A stretch of 64,000 bases of DNA from Eggerthellaceae bacterium (GCA_009782615.1 WRIS01000004.1:1-64000); one strand, 5' to 3'; shown: positions 47,801 through 56,748, counted from the first letter of the stretch. Notes: generated by a model not told the origin, from the sequence alone. Numbers and translations: made by a program.

Positions 47801-48686
47801 CTTTGTTCCCGATGAAACGGAAAGGCGCAAGCCTTCACTGGTGAGGTATCGTCGAGAGCGGGAAGGGGTGTTTTCCTATTCTGCTCTTGCGCAGAAAAAG
47901 CACGATTTTGATACTTCGGGCACCAAGGACGGTTCTGCTTCTCAGCATGCGCACAGGCAGGCGGGGCTTGGCGGCGGCGTTGGTGGTGATGATGCTGGTG
48001 GCGCGGCTGCTGGTGTTGTTCGGGGCGCTACTCAGGGAATAGATCTTGAAGAGGCTGCCCTTGAAGAGGTGCCTGTTTTCCGCATGAATTCTGACTTTGA
48101 CAAAGCAAGCGATTTAGGAAGCGCTTTTCACCAACTTGCACAATACGCGCTTGACACGAAGGGCATACCCTCCCCAAAACACGTTGAGCAAATCGCCCGC
48201 GCTCACAACTTGAGCGAGGAACAAAGGCTACGCCTTACGCGTGCTTTGGCTGCTTGGTTTGCAAGTGATGTATATGCTCACTTTGCCGACTATGCGCTTG
48301 TTCGCGCGGAGTTGAGTTTCTTTGTTAGCGTTGACAAGGCTTGGCTCGAGGGGGAAATAGACGCGTTTTGCAGCAGGGGGCTTCATGAGAAAGCTCTTGT
48401 TATCGACTACAAGACGGGGGGCACCCCCCACGAAACGCCCGAGGAGCTGTTTGAGAAACACCTTCTTCAAGCAACGTGTTATGCGTATGCGGTTCTTACC
48501 CAAGGCTACCCCGAGGTTGAATTGCAGTTCGTCCGCGTTGAGCATCTGCCCATAAGCGCATCTGAGGAAGGGAAGGGCGAAGATTCTCTAGGCATTCCTC
48601 TTGTGAGGTATCATTTCACACACGATGAACTACCTCAGCTAAAACAAAGGATAATTGAGGGGTATGCGCGTCTTGCAAAGCCATAA
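44865..48686 (+). CDS. addA: AddA/RexA-type UvrD-family helicase-nuclease
   Basis: Partner of AddB: an SF1A DNA helicase fused to a RecB-type nuclease. 1273 aa with LTNDQRTGVLHLEGPLLISAG, Walker A SAGAGSGKT (23-31), motif Ia ITFTEKAAGEIKARV, Walker B VDEFQDTSQIQ (near 400), GDSQQSIYRFRGAD, motif V MSIHASKGLEFPLVALADFSG, motif VI FYVGLTRASEALVIA, and a C-terminal nuclease with EGEIDAFC and VIDYKTGG (near 1180). A Gly/Ala/Asp-rich insert (GLGGGVGGDDAGGAAAG) lies near residue 1040 between helicase and nuclease parts. ATG 44865 is 2 nt after the addB stop. Confidence 0.95.
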   Translation: MNLDGLTNDQRTGVLHLEGPLLISAGAGSGKTFTLTQRIAHALLQGSVVDDIDGILAITFTEKAAGEIKARVRSTLHREGLSEQAHKVDAAWISTIHGMCARILRTHALELGIDPGFGVIEDTVRKEMIAQAINEVLEKSREDIALQSLVGGGISRTGALRGDAMRVRYAALFNEFVPRSVFPTQSSVVSMLETLLDKAANLGGGYDDFVFGPAPTKLEILARDLVRAYHEVLPFLEQAQNSKSAIDARVDAIRVVEVLEGLLKDWKKADAQVVARGVDASTGTFAPAEEDASERLSVFADTLEGCLLIGRNFGSAEVKEAVGEWKQVYLRIVHEVVCALARPALDDLMALVREVEECYVDAKRKAFVFDNDDLLIETLRAFEAHPPLVDHYQEQFKLVMVDEFQDTSQIQIDIIEKLAGQNSGKLCTVGDSQQSIYRFRGADVNVYEEHKNKMRAPAIGARYVELRKNFRSHGDILRFVDRVFEQPQVFGERFMSLEPHEERASSYHATTPRVDVLLTTRPGASGSGITVDDARRKEAQAIASRFAAFRAAGHDAKDMVVLLGKLTRAEVFAQAIRDEGFECVIAGGSLFDKAAEVQVVARFVEVLANPANTRALFEVLAGDMFRLCADDFLQLTTTYDSARGGLVRRSLERGLYQVTLLSKETSKPPSPHDTQALPARLRNAARILDRAKNSLGSESVAHIVEEALVDSGWITRLEGAGAQGMAQAANILKAVRHLKELEHKRKLGISRLAQEFRSELDLGLKEAPGALSGADTGVVKIMSIHASKGLEFPLVALADFSGIPPFRNALLVETCDGSAYVSLGLRETFNRYPTLQKRLAGFEPFEEGESAHVYAHFLKTATDQAEFRAALKSFAHAEELEEVRRKFYVGLTRASEALVIAASVRLSAKEPELAYRDVIADMRSALCGTQDFPYGKAVLEYGGSQPAAFKRIVLDEAVHLDEQDARPLSGVSNVSQMSFFVPDETERRKPSLVRYRREREGVFSYSALAQKKHDFDTSGTKDGSASQHAHRQAGLGGGVGGDDAGGAAAGVVRGATQGIDLEEAALEEVPVFRMNSDFDKASDLGSAFHQLAQYALDTKGIPSPKHVEQIARAHNLSEEQRLRLTRALAAWFASDVYAHFADYALVRAELSFFVSVDKAWLEGEIDAFCSRGLHEKALVIDYKTGGTPHETPEELFEKHLLQATCYAYAVLTQGYPEVELQFVRVEHLPISASEEGKGEDSLGIPLVRYHFTHDELPQLKQRIIEGYARLAKP

Positions 48687-48770
48687 GAAATTAAGAAAAA
48701 TCTAATATACTGCCTGATGAATGGTGAAAAATAGACCTTGCTTTTTCTTGGTCTCTTGGTAGTATACAAA

Positions 48771-48844
48771 GGTACCGGCACGCTGACACCCTAAGGAGCA
48801 GGACTCGGAAAAACCTTTGATTCTCACCGTGCCGGTATCTTTTT
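48771..48844 (+). terminator. Terminator-like hairpin with a competing fold
   Basis: GGTACCGGCACG (48771-48782) and CGTGCCGGTATC (48828-48839) match at 11 of 12 positions and are followed by five T. The sequence CAAAGGT (48767-48773), which overlaps the left arm, is exactly complementary to ACCTTTG (48813-48819) in the loop, so a second, exclusive pairing is possible. It ends 85 nt or more after addA; no riboswitch family is recognised. On the minus strand AGACC/GGTCT followed by ATTTTT (48727-48755) could end transcription in the other direction. Confidence 0.6.
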
Positions 48845-48992
48845 GACTAAACTTGCGCTGATTATGTATCAATATGAATAAATCAAAACAATTTGGATAG
48901 AATGCAAAACCCTCGTTCGCCATTGGGGCTCTAGTCTTCAATCTTTCCTTGGTCGTATGAGCTCGACTTTTGGTCTTTTTCCGCGCGTCAAG

Positions 48993-49014
48993 AGCAGTGT
49001 CGCGCTGCTTTTTT
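48993..49014 (+). terminator. Second terminator-like hairpin in the addA-subtilase gap
   Basis: AGCAG (48993-48997) and CTGCT (49005-49009) with a 7-nt loop, then a run of T to 49014. It lies just before the subtilase promoter. The interval 48845-48990 holds no convincing gene; TTGACT (48842) with TATCAA 18 bp later is a weak possible promoter for a short RNA ending here. Confidence 0.5.
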
Positions 49015-49055
49015 GTGTGCGTCTTGTGAACACCGGCTTGTAGATGCCCTCTGTA

Positions 49056-49084
49056 TTGTTGGTGGTACGCTTTGACCATAGAAT
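49056..49084 (+). promoter_or_regulatory. Promoter of the first subtilase gene
   Basis: TTGTTG (49056-49061), 17-bp spacer, TAGAAT (49079-49084), followed 36 nt later by the ATG with GAGGTG as ribosome site. Confidence 0.6.
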
Positions 49085-49119
49085 GAAATAATACCCCTAG
49101 TCGGTCGAGGTGATACGCA

Positions 49120-52100
49120 ATGCAATTTAAAAGGAAACTCCTTGCTTTTCTGGTAAGCACAACCCTTGTTGTGGGAATGATTCCCTTTACCCAAGCCTTA
49201 CCCCAGGCTCAAGCTCTCGAAGGAGGCACACCTGCTATTAGCGTTTTTGAGGCTGATTCTTCTGGTGGGGAAGCTCAAGAATCCCTGCCGAACAATCCCG
49301 ACAACGCAGATGGCTTCGCAACAGAAGGTGACCTTAGCGTCGAAGGAGAAGATATCCAAGACGAAGAAGCAGATCTTTCTACTGAAGAAAATCCTTCCAC
49401 AGAAGAAGAGGGTGAGTTAGCCCCGCTGAGCGCTGCTGAACTCAGTGACATACAACTGCAAGTTCTTGCTGCTCTCGAGGAATATCCTGATGCCGAATAC
49501 GTAGAAAATGAAGTAATCGTTGCTTTCAAGGACAGCACTTCCTTAAACGAGGCAGGTAAGACCTTCGAAGAACTTGAGGGAATTGACGAACAATCCTTAA
49601 CGCCCCAAAGCCTTGTTTCAGAAGATATCGTTGTTGTTGAGCTCAGCGAGGGAACCGATGTTTTTGACGCGATTCTCGAACTTGCTGCTCAGCCTAATGT
49701 GGCGTATGCCCATCCTAATTATCTTCTCCATCTTTGTGAAGCATCCGAAGGCGAATACGGCGAAGAAGATATTTCTCTCCTTGCAGCCACCACCTTAAAC
49801 GATGCGTTTGCAAGCAGACAATGGGCGCTCAAGACCACAAACCTTTATAATACCTGGACGCTTGCGCGCACCAACAAAAAAGTTGCGGTTGCGGTAATCG
49901 ATACCGGGGTGCGTATCGAGCACGAAGATTTGAAAAACGTTATTGTTCCAGGCTCTTATTATGATGCAACAAAAACAAAGCAGACGGGTGATGCCGATGG
50001 GCACGGTACGCACGTTGCCGGCATCATTGCGGCAGAAGCGAATAATGGTAAAGGGGTTGCCGGCGTTTCCTACAATGCGCGCATCGTTCCTATTCGTGTG
50101 CAAGACTCAAAGCGTGATATTATGTCAACCTCGCTCATTGCCGCTTATACCTATCTTTTGGGAAAGCTACCCAATGGTAAAACACGCGCCCAAGAATGGA
50201 ACGTAAAAGTAGTCAATATGAGCCTGGGCGCCCCTGTGCCCATACCTGCGCTTGAGAACGAAATCAACAAGGCGTACAGTGCGGGTATTCTTACGGTGTG
50301 TGCGGCGGGGAATGGTGCGGATCCGTATACCAACTATAGGCCTGACGTTCCCGTCTATCCCGGCTCATATAATAGATGCATTAACGTTTCTGCGTTGAAG
50401 CAAGGGAGCGGCACCTTAAAGGACGTATTCGATTCATCCTATTCTAGCTATGGTAGTACGGTGAATCTTTCTGCTCCTGGTACCAATATCTATTCAACAA
50501 TCAACTACTCAAACACAAGCTATGACGATAAAGACGGTACTTCCATGGCATCCCCTTATGTTGCAGGTGTTGCAGCCTTGGTGTTTGCGTCAAATCCTTC
50601 CGCAACACCGGCTCAAGTGCGCACCGCTCTTGAAAAGACGGCTGTTCCCCGAACGGGAACGAACTGGAAAAATTATTACGGCGCCGGGCAGGTGAACCCC
50701 TATGAGGCAGTTAAGTATATCGCTAAGAACACGATAACAAACGATAAGCCCATCAGTGCAGGTATGAAGATAAACTGCAAGGTGACCTCTACCTTGCCGA
50801 TGGCAACCACCTGGAAATGGTCTATTGTCAGCGGCTCGGGCACGATAAGTTCATCGGGCGTACTCCTGCCAACCAAGGGAAACAGTACGGTTAAGATTCG
50901 CGCTACCTATACGCAAGACAGTTCGGTTTATGTTGAAAAGAATATCGTCATTCCGAAAAGCGTGCCGATAATCACTGCTTCGGCAACTTCGTTTACCTAC
51001 GATGGCACCGCGAAAACACCTACCTATTCGATAATGTATGAAGGCAAGACCTTGAAGGCATCAACTGATTTTACGGTTGCCTATCAAAAGAATGTCAATG
51101 CGGGTACGGCAAAAGCGATTATCACGGGCAAAGGGGCGTGGAAGGGTACGGAAGAGCGTACCTTCACCATTAAAAAAGCGCCGCTCTCTTCTACAACGAT
51201 TACGGTAGCGAATGCTACGTTTACGGGTTCGGCAGTAAAGCCGGCTCCCAGTGTCAAGTTCACCAACGGCAAAAAGCAGGTACAGACCCTCAAAGCAGGG
51301 ACTGACTATACCGTGACTTATAGTGGCAACACTCAGGTGTCGAATTCCGGAGCAAAGGCGACTATTACGGGAACCGGGAATTTTTCGGGGACGGTAACGA
51401 AGAATTTTAGTGTCAAAGGCGTGAACATCACCTATTTTACGCATGTGCAAAATGTCGGGAATCAGGCTGCGGTTGCCAATGGCGCCATGAGCGGGACTTC
51501 AGGTCGGGGCTTGCGGGTTGAGGCGCTGCGCATCAATATGGTGAACAACACGGGCTTAAGCGGCAATATCGAATATCAGACCCAAATCCAAAACATCGGC
51601 TGGCAGGGGTGGAAGTCTGCCAAGACAGATGGGAAGTCAGATAAATTCGTGACAGGTAGTCTTTCGGGGACATCGGGTCAGGCTTTGCGGCTCGAAACTT
51701 TGCGCATTCGCCTCACGGGTGATTTAGCGAAGAACTACGATGTTTATTATCGCGTTCACGTCCAAAACGTAGGCTGGATGGGCTGGGCGAAAAACGGTGA
51801 AGAAGCTGCTGGCAGTGTGGGGCTTGGATTGCGCATGGAAGCAATGCAGATATACCTGAAACCAAAAAGTTCGGCAAAGCCAGGAGATTCTTTCAAGGGA
51901 ATTACCAGTGCGCCAGGAGCACCGTGTGCCATTGATGCTACGGCGGCAGGGCGAACAGGAGCTGTTTCTTATAATGCAACCCTGCATATTCAAAGCCAGG
52001 GTGACACCAAATATTCCCGTGTCAACGGAACAAAGACGCTGGGAACCAGCGGAAAAGCACTTCGCTTAGAGGCTTTGAAACTTGCGCTGGTTGACAAGCC

Positions 52101-52431
52101 GGTGTCCGGAGGGCTTTCGTATTCGGTTCATGTTCAAAGTATTGGCTGGCAAAAAGCTGTGGGTGAAAATGGAATTGCAGGTACGAGTGGCAGAGGCCTT
52201 CGCCTAGAAGCCCTGCGAATTAACCTTACGGGCGATTTGGCGAAACAATATGACGTGTATTATCGCACGCACATCCAAAGCATCGGCTGGACGGGTTGGG
52301 CGAAAAATGGGCAGAGTTGCGGCAGCGCTGGGTATGGCTACCGCATGGAAGCCATGCAGGTGGTTATTGTAAAGAAGGGCTCTACGGCACCAGGAATGAA
52401 CGCAAGCTATTTCTATCAGAAGAAACGCTAG
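49120..52431 (+). CDS. Secreted subtilisin-like serine protease with Ig-like domains and ChW repeats
   Basis: A 1103-aa exported S8 peptidase. Order: signal peptide (KRKLLAFLVSTTLVVGMIPF, cleavage near QAQA), a Glu/Asp-rich linker, a pro-domain (EYVENEVIVAFKD, VAYAHPNYLLH), the catalytic domain with Asp261 (VIDTGVR), His295 (GHGTHVAG) and Ser475 (GTSMASPYVAG), a Big2-like Ig domain, two further beta domains (FTYDGTAKTP, ATFTGSAVKPAPSV; about residues 620-765), and then at least six ChW repeats to the end (HVQNVGNQ, IQNIGWQGW, HVQNVGWMGW, HIQSIGWTGW with G-x-RLEAL/RMEAM). ChW repeats are surface-binding or adhesive modules of clostridial-type secreted proteins. No sortase motif. Likely degrades extracellular protein; substrate unknown. 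Confidence 0.93.
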   Translation: MQFKRKLLAFLVSTTLVVGMIPFTQALPQAQALEGGTPAISVFEADSSGGEAQESLPNNPDNADGFATEGDLSVEGEDIQDEEADLSTEENPSTEEEGELAPLSAAELSDIQLQVLAALEEYPDAEYVENEVIVAFKDSTSLNEAGKTFEELEGIDEQSLTPQSLVSEDIVVVELSEGTDVFDAILELAAQPNVAYAHPNYLLHLCEASEGEYGEEDISLLAATTLNDAFASRQWALKTTNLYNTWTLARTNKKVAVAVIDTGVRIEHEDLKNVIVPGSYYDATKTKQTGDADGHGTHVAGIIAAEANNGKGVAGVSYNARIVPIRVQDSKRDIMSTSLIAAYTYLLGKLPNGKTRAQEWNVKVVNMSLGAPVPIPALENEINKAYSAGILTVCAAGNGADPYTNYRPDVPVYPGSYNRCINVSALKQGSGTLKDVFDSSYSSYGSTVNLSAPGTNIYSTINYSNTSYDDKDGTSMASPYVAGVAALVFASNPSATPAQVRTALEKTAVPRTGTNWKNYYGAGQVNPYEAVKYIAKNTITNDKPISAGMKINCKVTSTLPMATTWKWSIVSGSGTISSSGVLLPTKGNSTVKIRATYTQDSSVYVEKNIVIPKSVPIITASATSFTYDGTAKTPTYSIMYEGKTLKASTDFTVAYQKNVNAGTAKAIITGKGAWKGTEERTFTIKKAPLSSTTITVANATFTGSAVKPAPSVKFTNGKKQVQTLKAGTDYTVTYSGNTQVSNSGAKATITGTGNFSGTVTKNFSVKGVNITYFTHVQNVGNQAAVANGAMSGTSGRGLRVEALRINMVNNTGLSGNIEYQTQIQNIGWQGWKSAKTDGKSDKFVTGSLSGTSGQALRLETLRIRLTGDLAKNYDVYYRVHVQNVGWMGWAKNGEEAAGSVGLGLRMEAMQIYLKPKSSAKPGDSFKGITSAPGAPCAIDATAAGRTGAVSYNATLHIQSQGDTKYSRVNGTKTLGTSGKALRLEALKLALVDKPVSGGLSYSVHVQSIGWQKAVGENGIAGTSGRGLRLEALRINLTGDLAKQYDVYYRTHIQSIGWTGWAKNGQSCGSAGYGYRMEAMQVVIVKKGSTAPGMNASYFYQKKR

Positions 52432-52527
52432 TTTGCGTCATTGCAGGTTTGCCTCTCAATTTTAATTGCGCACTTCAACGCCTTGCTACTAAGATAGGGC
52501 GCATACCTATAGATTGTGCATGGCATC

Positions 52528-52557
52528 TTGTTGTAACGCAGCAAAAAACACTATAAT
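52528..52557 (+). promoter_or_regulatory. Promoter of the second subtilase gene
   Basis: TTGTTG (52528-52533), 18-bp spacer, TATAAT (52552-52557). This shows that the two subtilases can be expressed separately. Confidence 0.65.
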
Positions 52558-52624
52558 AAGGCGTAGCTAGGGTAAGAAACACCCGAAAGAAAGCCTATTG
52601 AAAACCTATTGGGGGCAAAACGCT

Positions 52625-55495
52625 ATGCATTCTATGAGAAAAAAGACTCTTGCTTCTTTGTTAACCTGCGCGCTTGTTGCAGGAATGATTCCCTTTGCAC
52701 AAGGGATACCGCAAGCCCAAGCGGCTGAAGACGAAATCCTTTTGACAGTTGACTCAGATGGGGGCGATGTTGGTGGTGCGTCAGGCGAAGAAGAGTTTGA
52801 CGCAGGCGCGGGCTCTTTCCCCGAGAGCACTGATGGCATCTTGGGAGATGCGGAAGAAGGCATCGAAGAAGGAACTCCAAGCCCTACGGAAGAAGATTGG
52901 GAAGAAGCAAAACTTCAGGTACTTTCTGTTTTTGAGGAAAACCTAGATGTCGAATATGTTGAAGGTGAGGTTATTGTAGTCTTTAAGGACGCCATTGAAA
53001 TCGAGGAAGTCTTTGACGTGCTCCAAGAAGTTGAAGCGGTTGACGAAGAGTCCCTTACCGAAGAAAGCCTTATTGGCGAAGACGCTGTGGTGGTTGAGTT
53101 GGAAGACGAGACAAGTATTTATGATGCTCTTGTTGAACTTAACAATAATCCCGACATCGCTTATGCGCAGCCGAATTACCTCTATCGACTCTTAGAAGGA
53201 TCCTATGAATCCCAAGCAGAGCCGAGTATTCTTGATGTACAAGAAGGCGTGTTTCCCCTTGCAACCACCATTAATGATACCTATCGAAGCTCACAGTGGC
53301 ACCTTAGTACGATAAGGGCTTATGATGCTTGGTCGTTGACGCGTGCCAACGGTCGTACCCCATCGATTGGTGTGGCGGTAATTGACACAGGCGTGCGCAC
53401 CGACCACGAAGATTTGCAGAATGTTATCATTCCCGGTTCTTATTATGACACAACAGGAAGAGGGCAAACGACCGACACCCACGGACACGGCACACAGGTT
53501 GCCGGTATTGTGGCAGCGGAAGCGAATAACGGTAAAGGCATCGCGGGTGTTTCCTATAATGCGCGTATTGTTCCTATTTGTGTGTATTATCAATCGGCGG
53601 GCGGCTATGCAAGCAGTACGGCAGAATTATCCAAAGCTTATAGCTATTTGTTCTCTGTCGGAAGCACCGGTAAAACGCGCGCCGTAGAATATAATGTGAA
53701 GGTTATTAATATCAGTTCGGGTTCGACTGCTGCTGACCCAAGCCTTAAAGCTTGGATTGATACAGCCTACAATGCCGGTGTTCTTACGGTGAGTGCAGCT
53801 GGCAATGGGGGGATTGACCCTGGCTATAAGCAAACGGATCCCATATATCCCGGGTCGTTTGACAAATGCATCAATGTTTCTGCGCTGAAGCAGGGCACGG
53901 GTGTCTTAAACGATGTATTTGATGCATACTATTCCAATTATGGCTCCACGGTGAACTTATCCGCACCGGGTACTTATATTTGGACGACAACCAGAGGTTC
54001 TGCTTCAAGCTATTCTGGTCTCGGCTACGGAACTTCCTTTGCGGCTCCTATTGTTTCAGGGGTTGCTGCGTTGGTTTTTGCCGCTAATCCTTCCGTCACC
54101 CCTGCACAGGTGCGCGACGCACTTGAAAAAACAGCAGTTGATTTAGGCACTAAGGGCTGGGATCAATATTATGGCTGGGGAGAGGTAAACCCCTATGAGG
54201 CAGCTAAATATGTTGCGGTGACCACGATTGCCAACACTGCTTCTGCAGGCATGGGGAAACCCATAACATGTGCGGTCACCTCAACCTTGCCGATGGCGAC
54301 CACGTGGCAGTGGTCTGTGGTGAGCGGGCCAGGCACGATAACTTCAGCGGGGGTACTCACGCCAACCAAGGACGACAGCATTATTCGAGTGCGTGCGACT
54401 TACACAGGAGACTCCACCGTATACGTGGAAAAGGACATCGTTATCCCGAAAGCCTTAGAGCTTAGCTATTCAACTCATGTGCAAACGGTTGGATGGCAAT
54501 CGGCTGCGAAAGATGGAGAGGTATCGGGCACAAGTGGTCGGGGACTTCGCTTAGAAGGACTTAAGATTAATCTTATCAATACCACTGGTTATGCAGGGGG
54601 TATCAGCTATTCGACCCACATTCAAAGTATCGGGTGGCAAGCACCAGCAACCGTAACTACTACGGGTGTCTCAGGAGCCGAAGCGAAGGGAAGTCTTTCG
54701 GGTACTGAAGGGCGCGCCTTAAGGTTAGAAGCCATAAAAATGAGCTTAACGGGGCAACTTGCGAATTACTATGATATTTATTATCGCGTCCATGCTCAAA
54801 ACGTCGGCTGGATGGGGTGGGCGAAGGGCGGCAAAGATAGTATCGCTTCTGCTGAAGAAGCGGGTACGGCAGGGCATTCCTTCCGTTTGGAAGCACTTCA
54901 GATCGTACTTGTTGCCAAAGGGGGAGGAGCAGCACCTGCAAACAATTACAAAAGTGTTGCAACGGTTGCAGGAACACCGCGCATGATAGACCCCGCAGCA
55001 GGGCTTCGAGGAGCTGTTTCTTACAACGCTATGATGCATATACAAAGCATAGGCGACACTAATTTCAATGGTTCCAACGGTTCGAACATTTTAGGGACAA
55101 CTGGAAGAGCGCTTCGCGTGGAAGCGATGACGCTTTCCCTTCCCAATAAGCCTACAACAGGTGGGATTGAGTATTCGGTGCATGTCCAGAATATCGGATG
55201 GTTACCGAAAGTGGGAGAAGGTGGCTTTGCCGGAACGCGAGGGATGTCGTATCGCTTGGAGGCTTTGCAGATTAGCCTTACTGGTAATTTGGCAACGCAA
55301 TATGACGTGTATTATCGCACGCATATCCAAAGCATCGGTTGGACCGGTTGGGCGAAAAGTGGGCAACCCGGGCAACCTGGGCAATCCTGCGGGAGCGCAG
55401 GATATGGCTACCGCATGGAAGCCATGCAGATAGTCATTGTTCCTAAGGGCGGTGTTGCACCTGGGCTTAATGCAAACTATTTCTACCAGAGATAG
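52625..55495 (+). CDS. Secreted subtilisin-like serine protease with ChW repeats (paralogue)
   Basis: A 956-aa paralogue of the preceding gene with its own promoter. It has a signal peptide (KKTLASLLTCALVAGMIPF, QAQA), an acidic linker, a pro-domain (VEGEVIVVFKD, IAYAQPNYLYR), catalytic Asp254 (VIDTGVR), His288 (GHGTQVAG) and Ser471 (GTSFAAPIVSG), one Big2-like domain and six ChW-type repeats. It lacks the two extra beta domains of its neighbour, which accounts for most of the length difference. In the last repeat GQPGQPGQSCG replaces GQSCG, from three 9-bp tandem units (55361-55387). ATG 52625 is chosen because GGGGG lies 9 nt upstream; TTG 52598 is less likely. Confidence 0.93.
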   Translation: MHSMRKKTLASLLTCALVAGMIPFAQGIPQAQAAEDEILLTVDSDGGDVGGASGEEEFDAGAGSFPESTDGILGDAEEGIEEGTPSPTEEDWEEAKLQVLSVFEENLDVEYVEGEVIVVFKDAIEIEEVFDVLQEVEAVDEESLTEESLIGEDAVVVELEDETSIYDALVELNNNPDIAYAQPNYLYRLLEGSYESQAEPSILDVQEGVFPLATTINDTYRSSQWHLSTIRAYDAWSLTRANGRTPSIGVAVIDTGVRTDHEDLQNVIIPGSYYDTTGRGQTTDTHGHGTQVAGIVAAEANNGKGIAGVSYNARIVPICVYYQSAGGYASSTAELSKAYSYLFSVGSTGKTRAVEYNVKVINISSGSTAADPSLKAWIDTAYNAGVLTVSAAGNGGIDPGYKQTDPIYPGSFDKCINVSALKQGTGVLNDVFDAYYSNYGSTVNLSAPGTYIWTTTRGSASSYSGLGYGTSFAAPIVSGVAALVFAANPSVTPAQVRDALEKTAVDLGTKGWDQYYGWGEVNPYEAAKYVAVTTIANTASAGMGKPITCAVTSTLPMATTWQWSVVSGPGTITSAGVLTPTKDDSIIRVRATYTGDSTVYVEKDIVIPKALELSYSTHVQTVGWQSAAKDGEVSGTSGRGLRLEGLKINLINTTGYAGGISYSTHIQSIGWQAPATVTTTGVSGAEAKGSLSGTEGRALRLEAIKMSLTGQLANYYDIYYRVHAQNVGWMGWAKGGKDSIASAEEAGTAGHSFRLEALQIVLVAKGGGAAPANNYKSVATVAGTPRMIDPAAGLRGAVSYNAMMHIQSIGDTNFNGSNGSNILGTTGRALRVEAMTLSLPNKPTTGGIEYSVHVQNIGWLPKVGEGGFAGTRGMSYRLEALQISLTGNLATQYDVYYRTHIQSIGWTGWAKSGQPGQPGQSCGSAGYGYRMEAMQIVIVPKGGVAPGLNANYFYQR
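55361..55387. repeat. 9-bp tandem repeat, three copies, in the second subtilase
   Basis: GGGCAACCC, GGGCAACCT, GGGCAATCC encode Gly-Gln-Pro/Ser. The paralogous gene has a single unit at the same place. Confidence 0.9.
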
Positions 55496-55535
55496 GCTTA
55501 TCGTTGCGTCACCCTGATCATTACGAGCACCTTCG

Positions 55536-55603
55536 TCATCGCGAGCGAAGCGAAGCAATCCAGGCAGCGACGGAAAGATTGCGGGTCAAGCCCGCAATGA
55601 CGA
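55536..55603. repeat. Dispersed palindromic repeats between the subtilase and glycan genes
   Basis: GTCATCGCGAGCGAAGCGAA (55536-55555, ends in GCAATCC) is a widespread bacterial dispersed-repeat motif; it is followed by a third copy of the GATTGCGGG/CCCGCAATGACGA element (55572-55603) seen at 15402 and 17106. A TACAAT at 55615-55620 after it may serve the next gene. Confidence 0.8.
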
Positions 55604-55656
55604 ACAGGTTCAGATACAATTTAATTTCGAGTTGGTGCTGAAAAGAGGACTGTCGT

Positions 55657-56748
55657 ATGGCTGTTGACAAGGCATCAAGGCCTGCCATTTCAATCATAGT
55701 GCCTATTTACAACGTGGAGGAATACCTTGAGTGGTGCCTCGATTCTTTGGTGGCGCAAACCTTCGCTAATATCGAAATAGTGTGTGTCAACGACGGCTCA
55801 ACCGATGCCTCGCGTGATATTGCGCTTCGCTATGCTCAACGGGATCCGCGCGTTGTGCTGATAGACAAGGTAAATGGGGGATTGTCATCTGCGCGAAACG
55901 CAGGCATTTATGCTGCAACGGCACCCCTCGTTTGTTTTGTGGATTCAGACGACCGCATGACGCTTGATGCTTGCGAAAAAATCGTTGCCGCTTTTGAAAA
56001 ATCAAACGCAGACGTTGTTACCTTCGGTGCGCACTGTTACCCAGAATCGGCGGGAGAGCCCTGGCTTGCTGAGCGCCTAAGCCCTCGTGATGTTGAATAC
56101 GATGGCTTCGCTCCCGACCTGCTTTTTAAGGAAATGTCACTTCCTTATGCATGGCGCACTGCTTGTAAGAGAGACTTCCTTGTTGACAACAATCTTTTTT
56201 TCCGAGAGGACGTAGCTTTTGGGGAAGATCAAATCTTTCATTTTGCGCTCTATCCTCGCGCTCAAAAGACTGTTCTTATGTCCAATAAGCTCTACGATTA
56301 TCGTATAGCGCGTGAAGGTTCTTTGATGTATCGTTTTGCTCGTGACACGGCGAGTGTGGCAGCTGAACACGTTAACATTGTAGAGCATATCTTTACCGAT
56401 TGGGCAGCGGGGGGTTTTCTCAGGCAATACCCAGCCGAGATGCTTATCTGGTCTCATGATTTTGCGCTCATCTGGATTGCTGAACAAGACGACCCGCTGC
56501 GAAGCAAGTTGCTGTCAAATCTTCGAAACGTGTGGCTCACTTATTTTTCTGAAAAGGAAATCCTTGCCTTGAAATTACCTTGGGCAACAAAAAGAATGAT
56601 TAAGGCGGCGCTCCTGCACCCTGAAAGCTTTAAGGGACTACGGGGAAAGGTGCTACGCCATTCTTACGGTTTGCAGCAAGAAGGTTTCCGCGAAGAATTT
56701 GGGAAGCTTCGTTGGGCTATCAATCATAAAAGGGTCAAAAAAGACTAA
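55657..56748 (+). CDS. Family 2 glycosyltransferase
   Basis: A 363-aa GT-A fold enzyme, first gene of the glycan cluster. It has ISIIVPIYNVEEYLEWCLDS, VCVNDGSTDAS, GGLSSARNAGI and the metal/sugar-nucleotide motif VDSDDRM. The C-terminal ~150 residues hold basic helices (HKRVKK end) that may touch the membrane. The donor and acceptor are unknown; the family as a whole builds surface polysaccharides or teichoic-type polymers. AAGAGGA lies upstream of the ATG. Confidence 0.9.
   Translation: MAVDKASRPAISIIVPIYNVEEYLEWCLDSLVAQTFANIEIVCVNDGSTDASRDIALRYAQRDPRVVLIDKVNGGLSSARNAGIYAATAPLVCFVDSDDRMTLDACEKIVAAFEKSNADVVTFGAHCYPESAGEPWLAERLSPRDVEYDGFAPDLLFKEMSLPYAWRTACKRDFLVDNNLFFREDVAFGEDQIFHFALYPRAQKTVLMSNKLYDYRIAREGSLMYRFARDTASVAAEHVNIVEHIFTDWAAGGFLRQYPAEMLIWSHDFALIWIAEQDDPLRSKLLSNLRNVWLTYFSEKEILALKLPWATKRMIKAALLHPESFKGLRGKVLRHSYGLQQEGFREEFGKLRWAINHKRVKKD

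Noticed and set aside
48771-48844. c-di-GMP, T-box or cobalamin riboswitch
   Set aside because: Signature core sequences of these classes are not found; only the competing-stem layout is supported.
48702-49160. 152-residue minus-strand open frame in the addA-subtilase gap
   Set aside because: Composition is not protein-like, it runs through both hairpins and into the subtilase signal-peptide codons, and it has no ribosome site.
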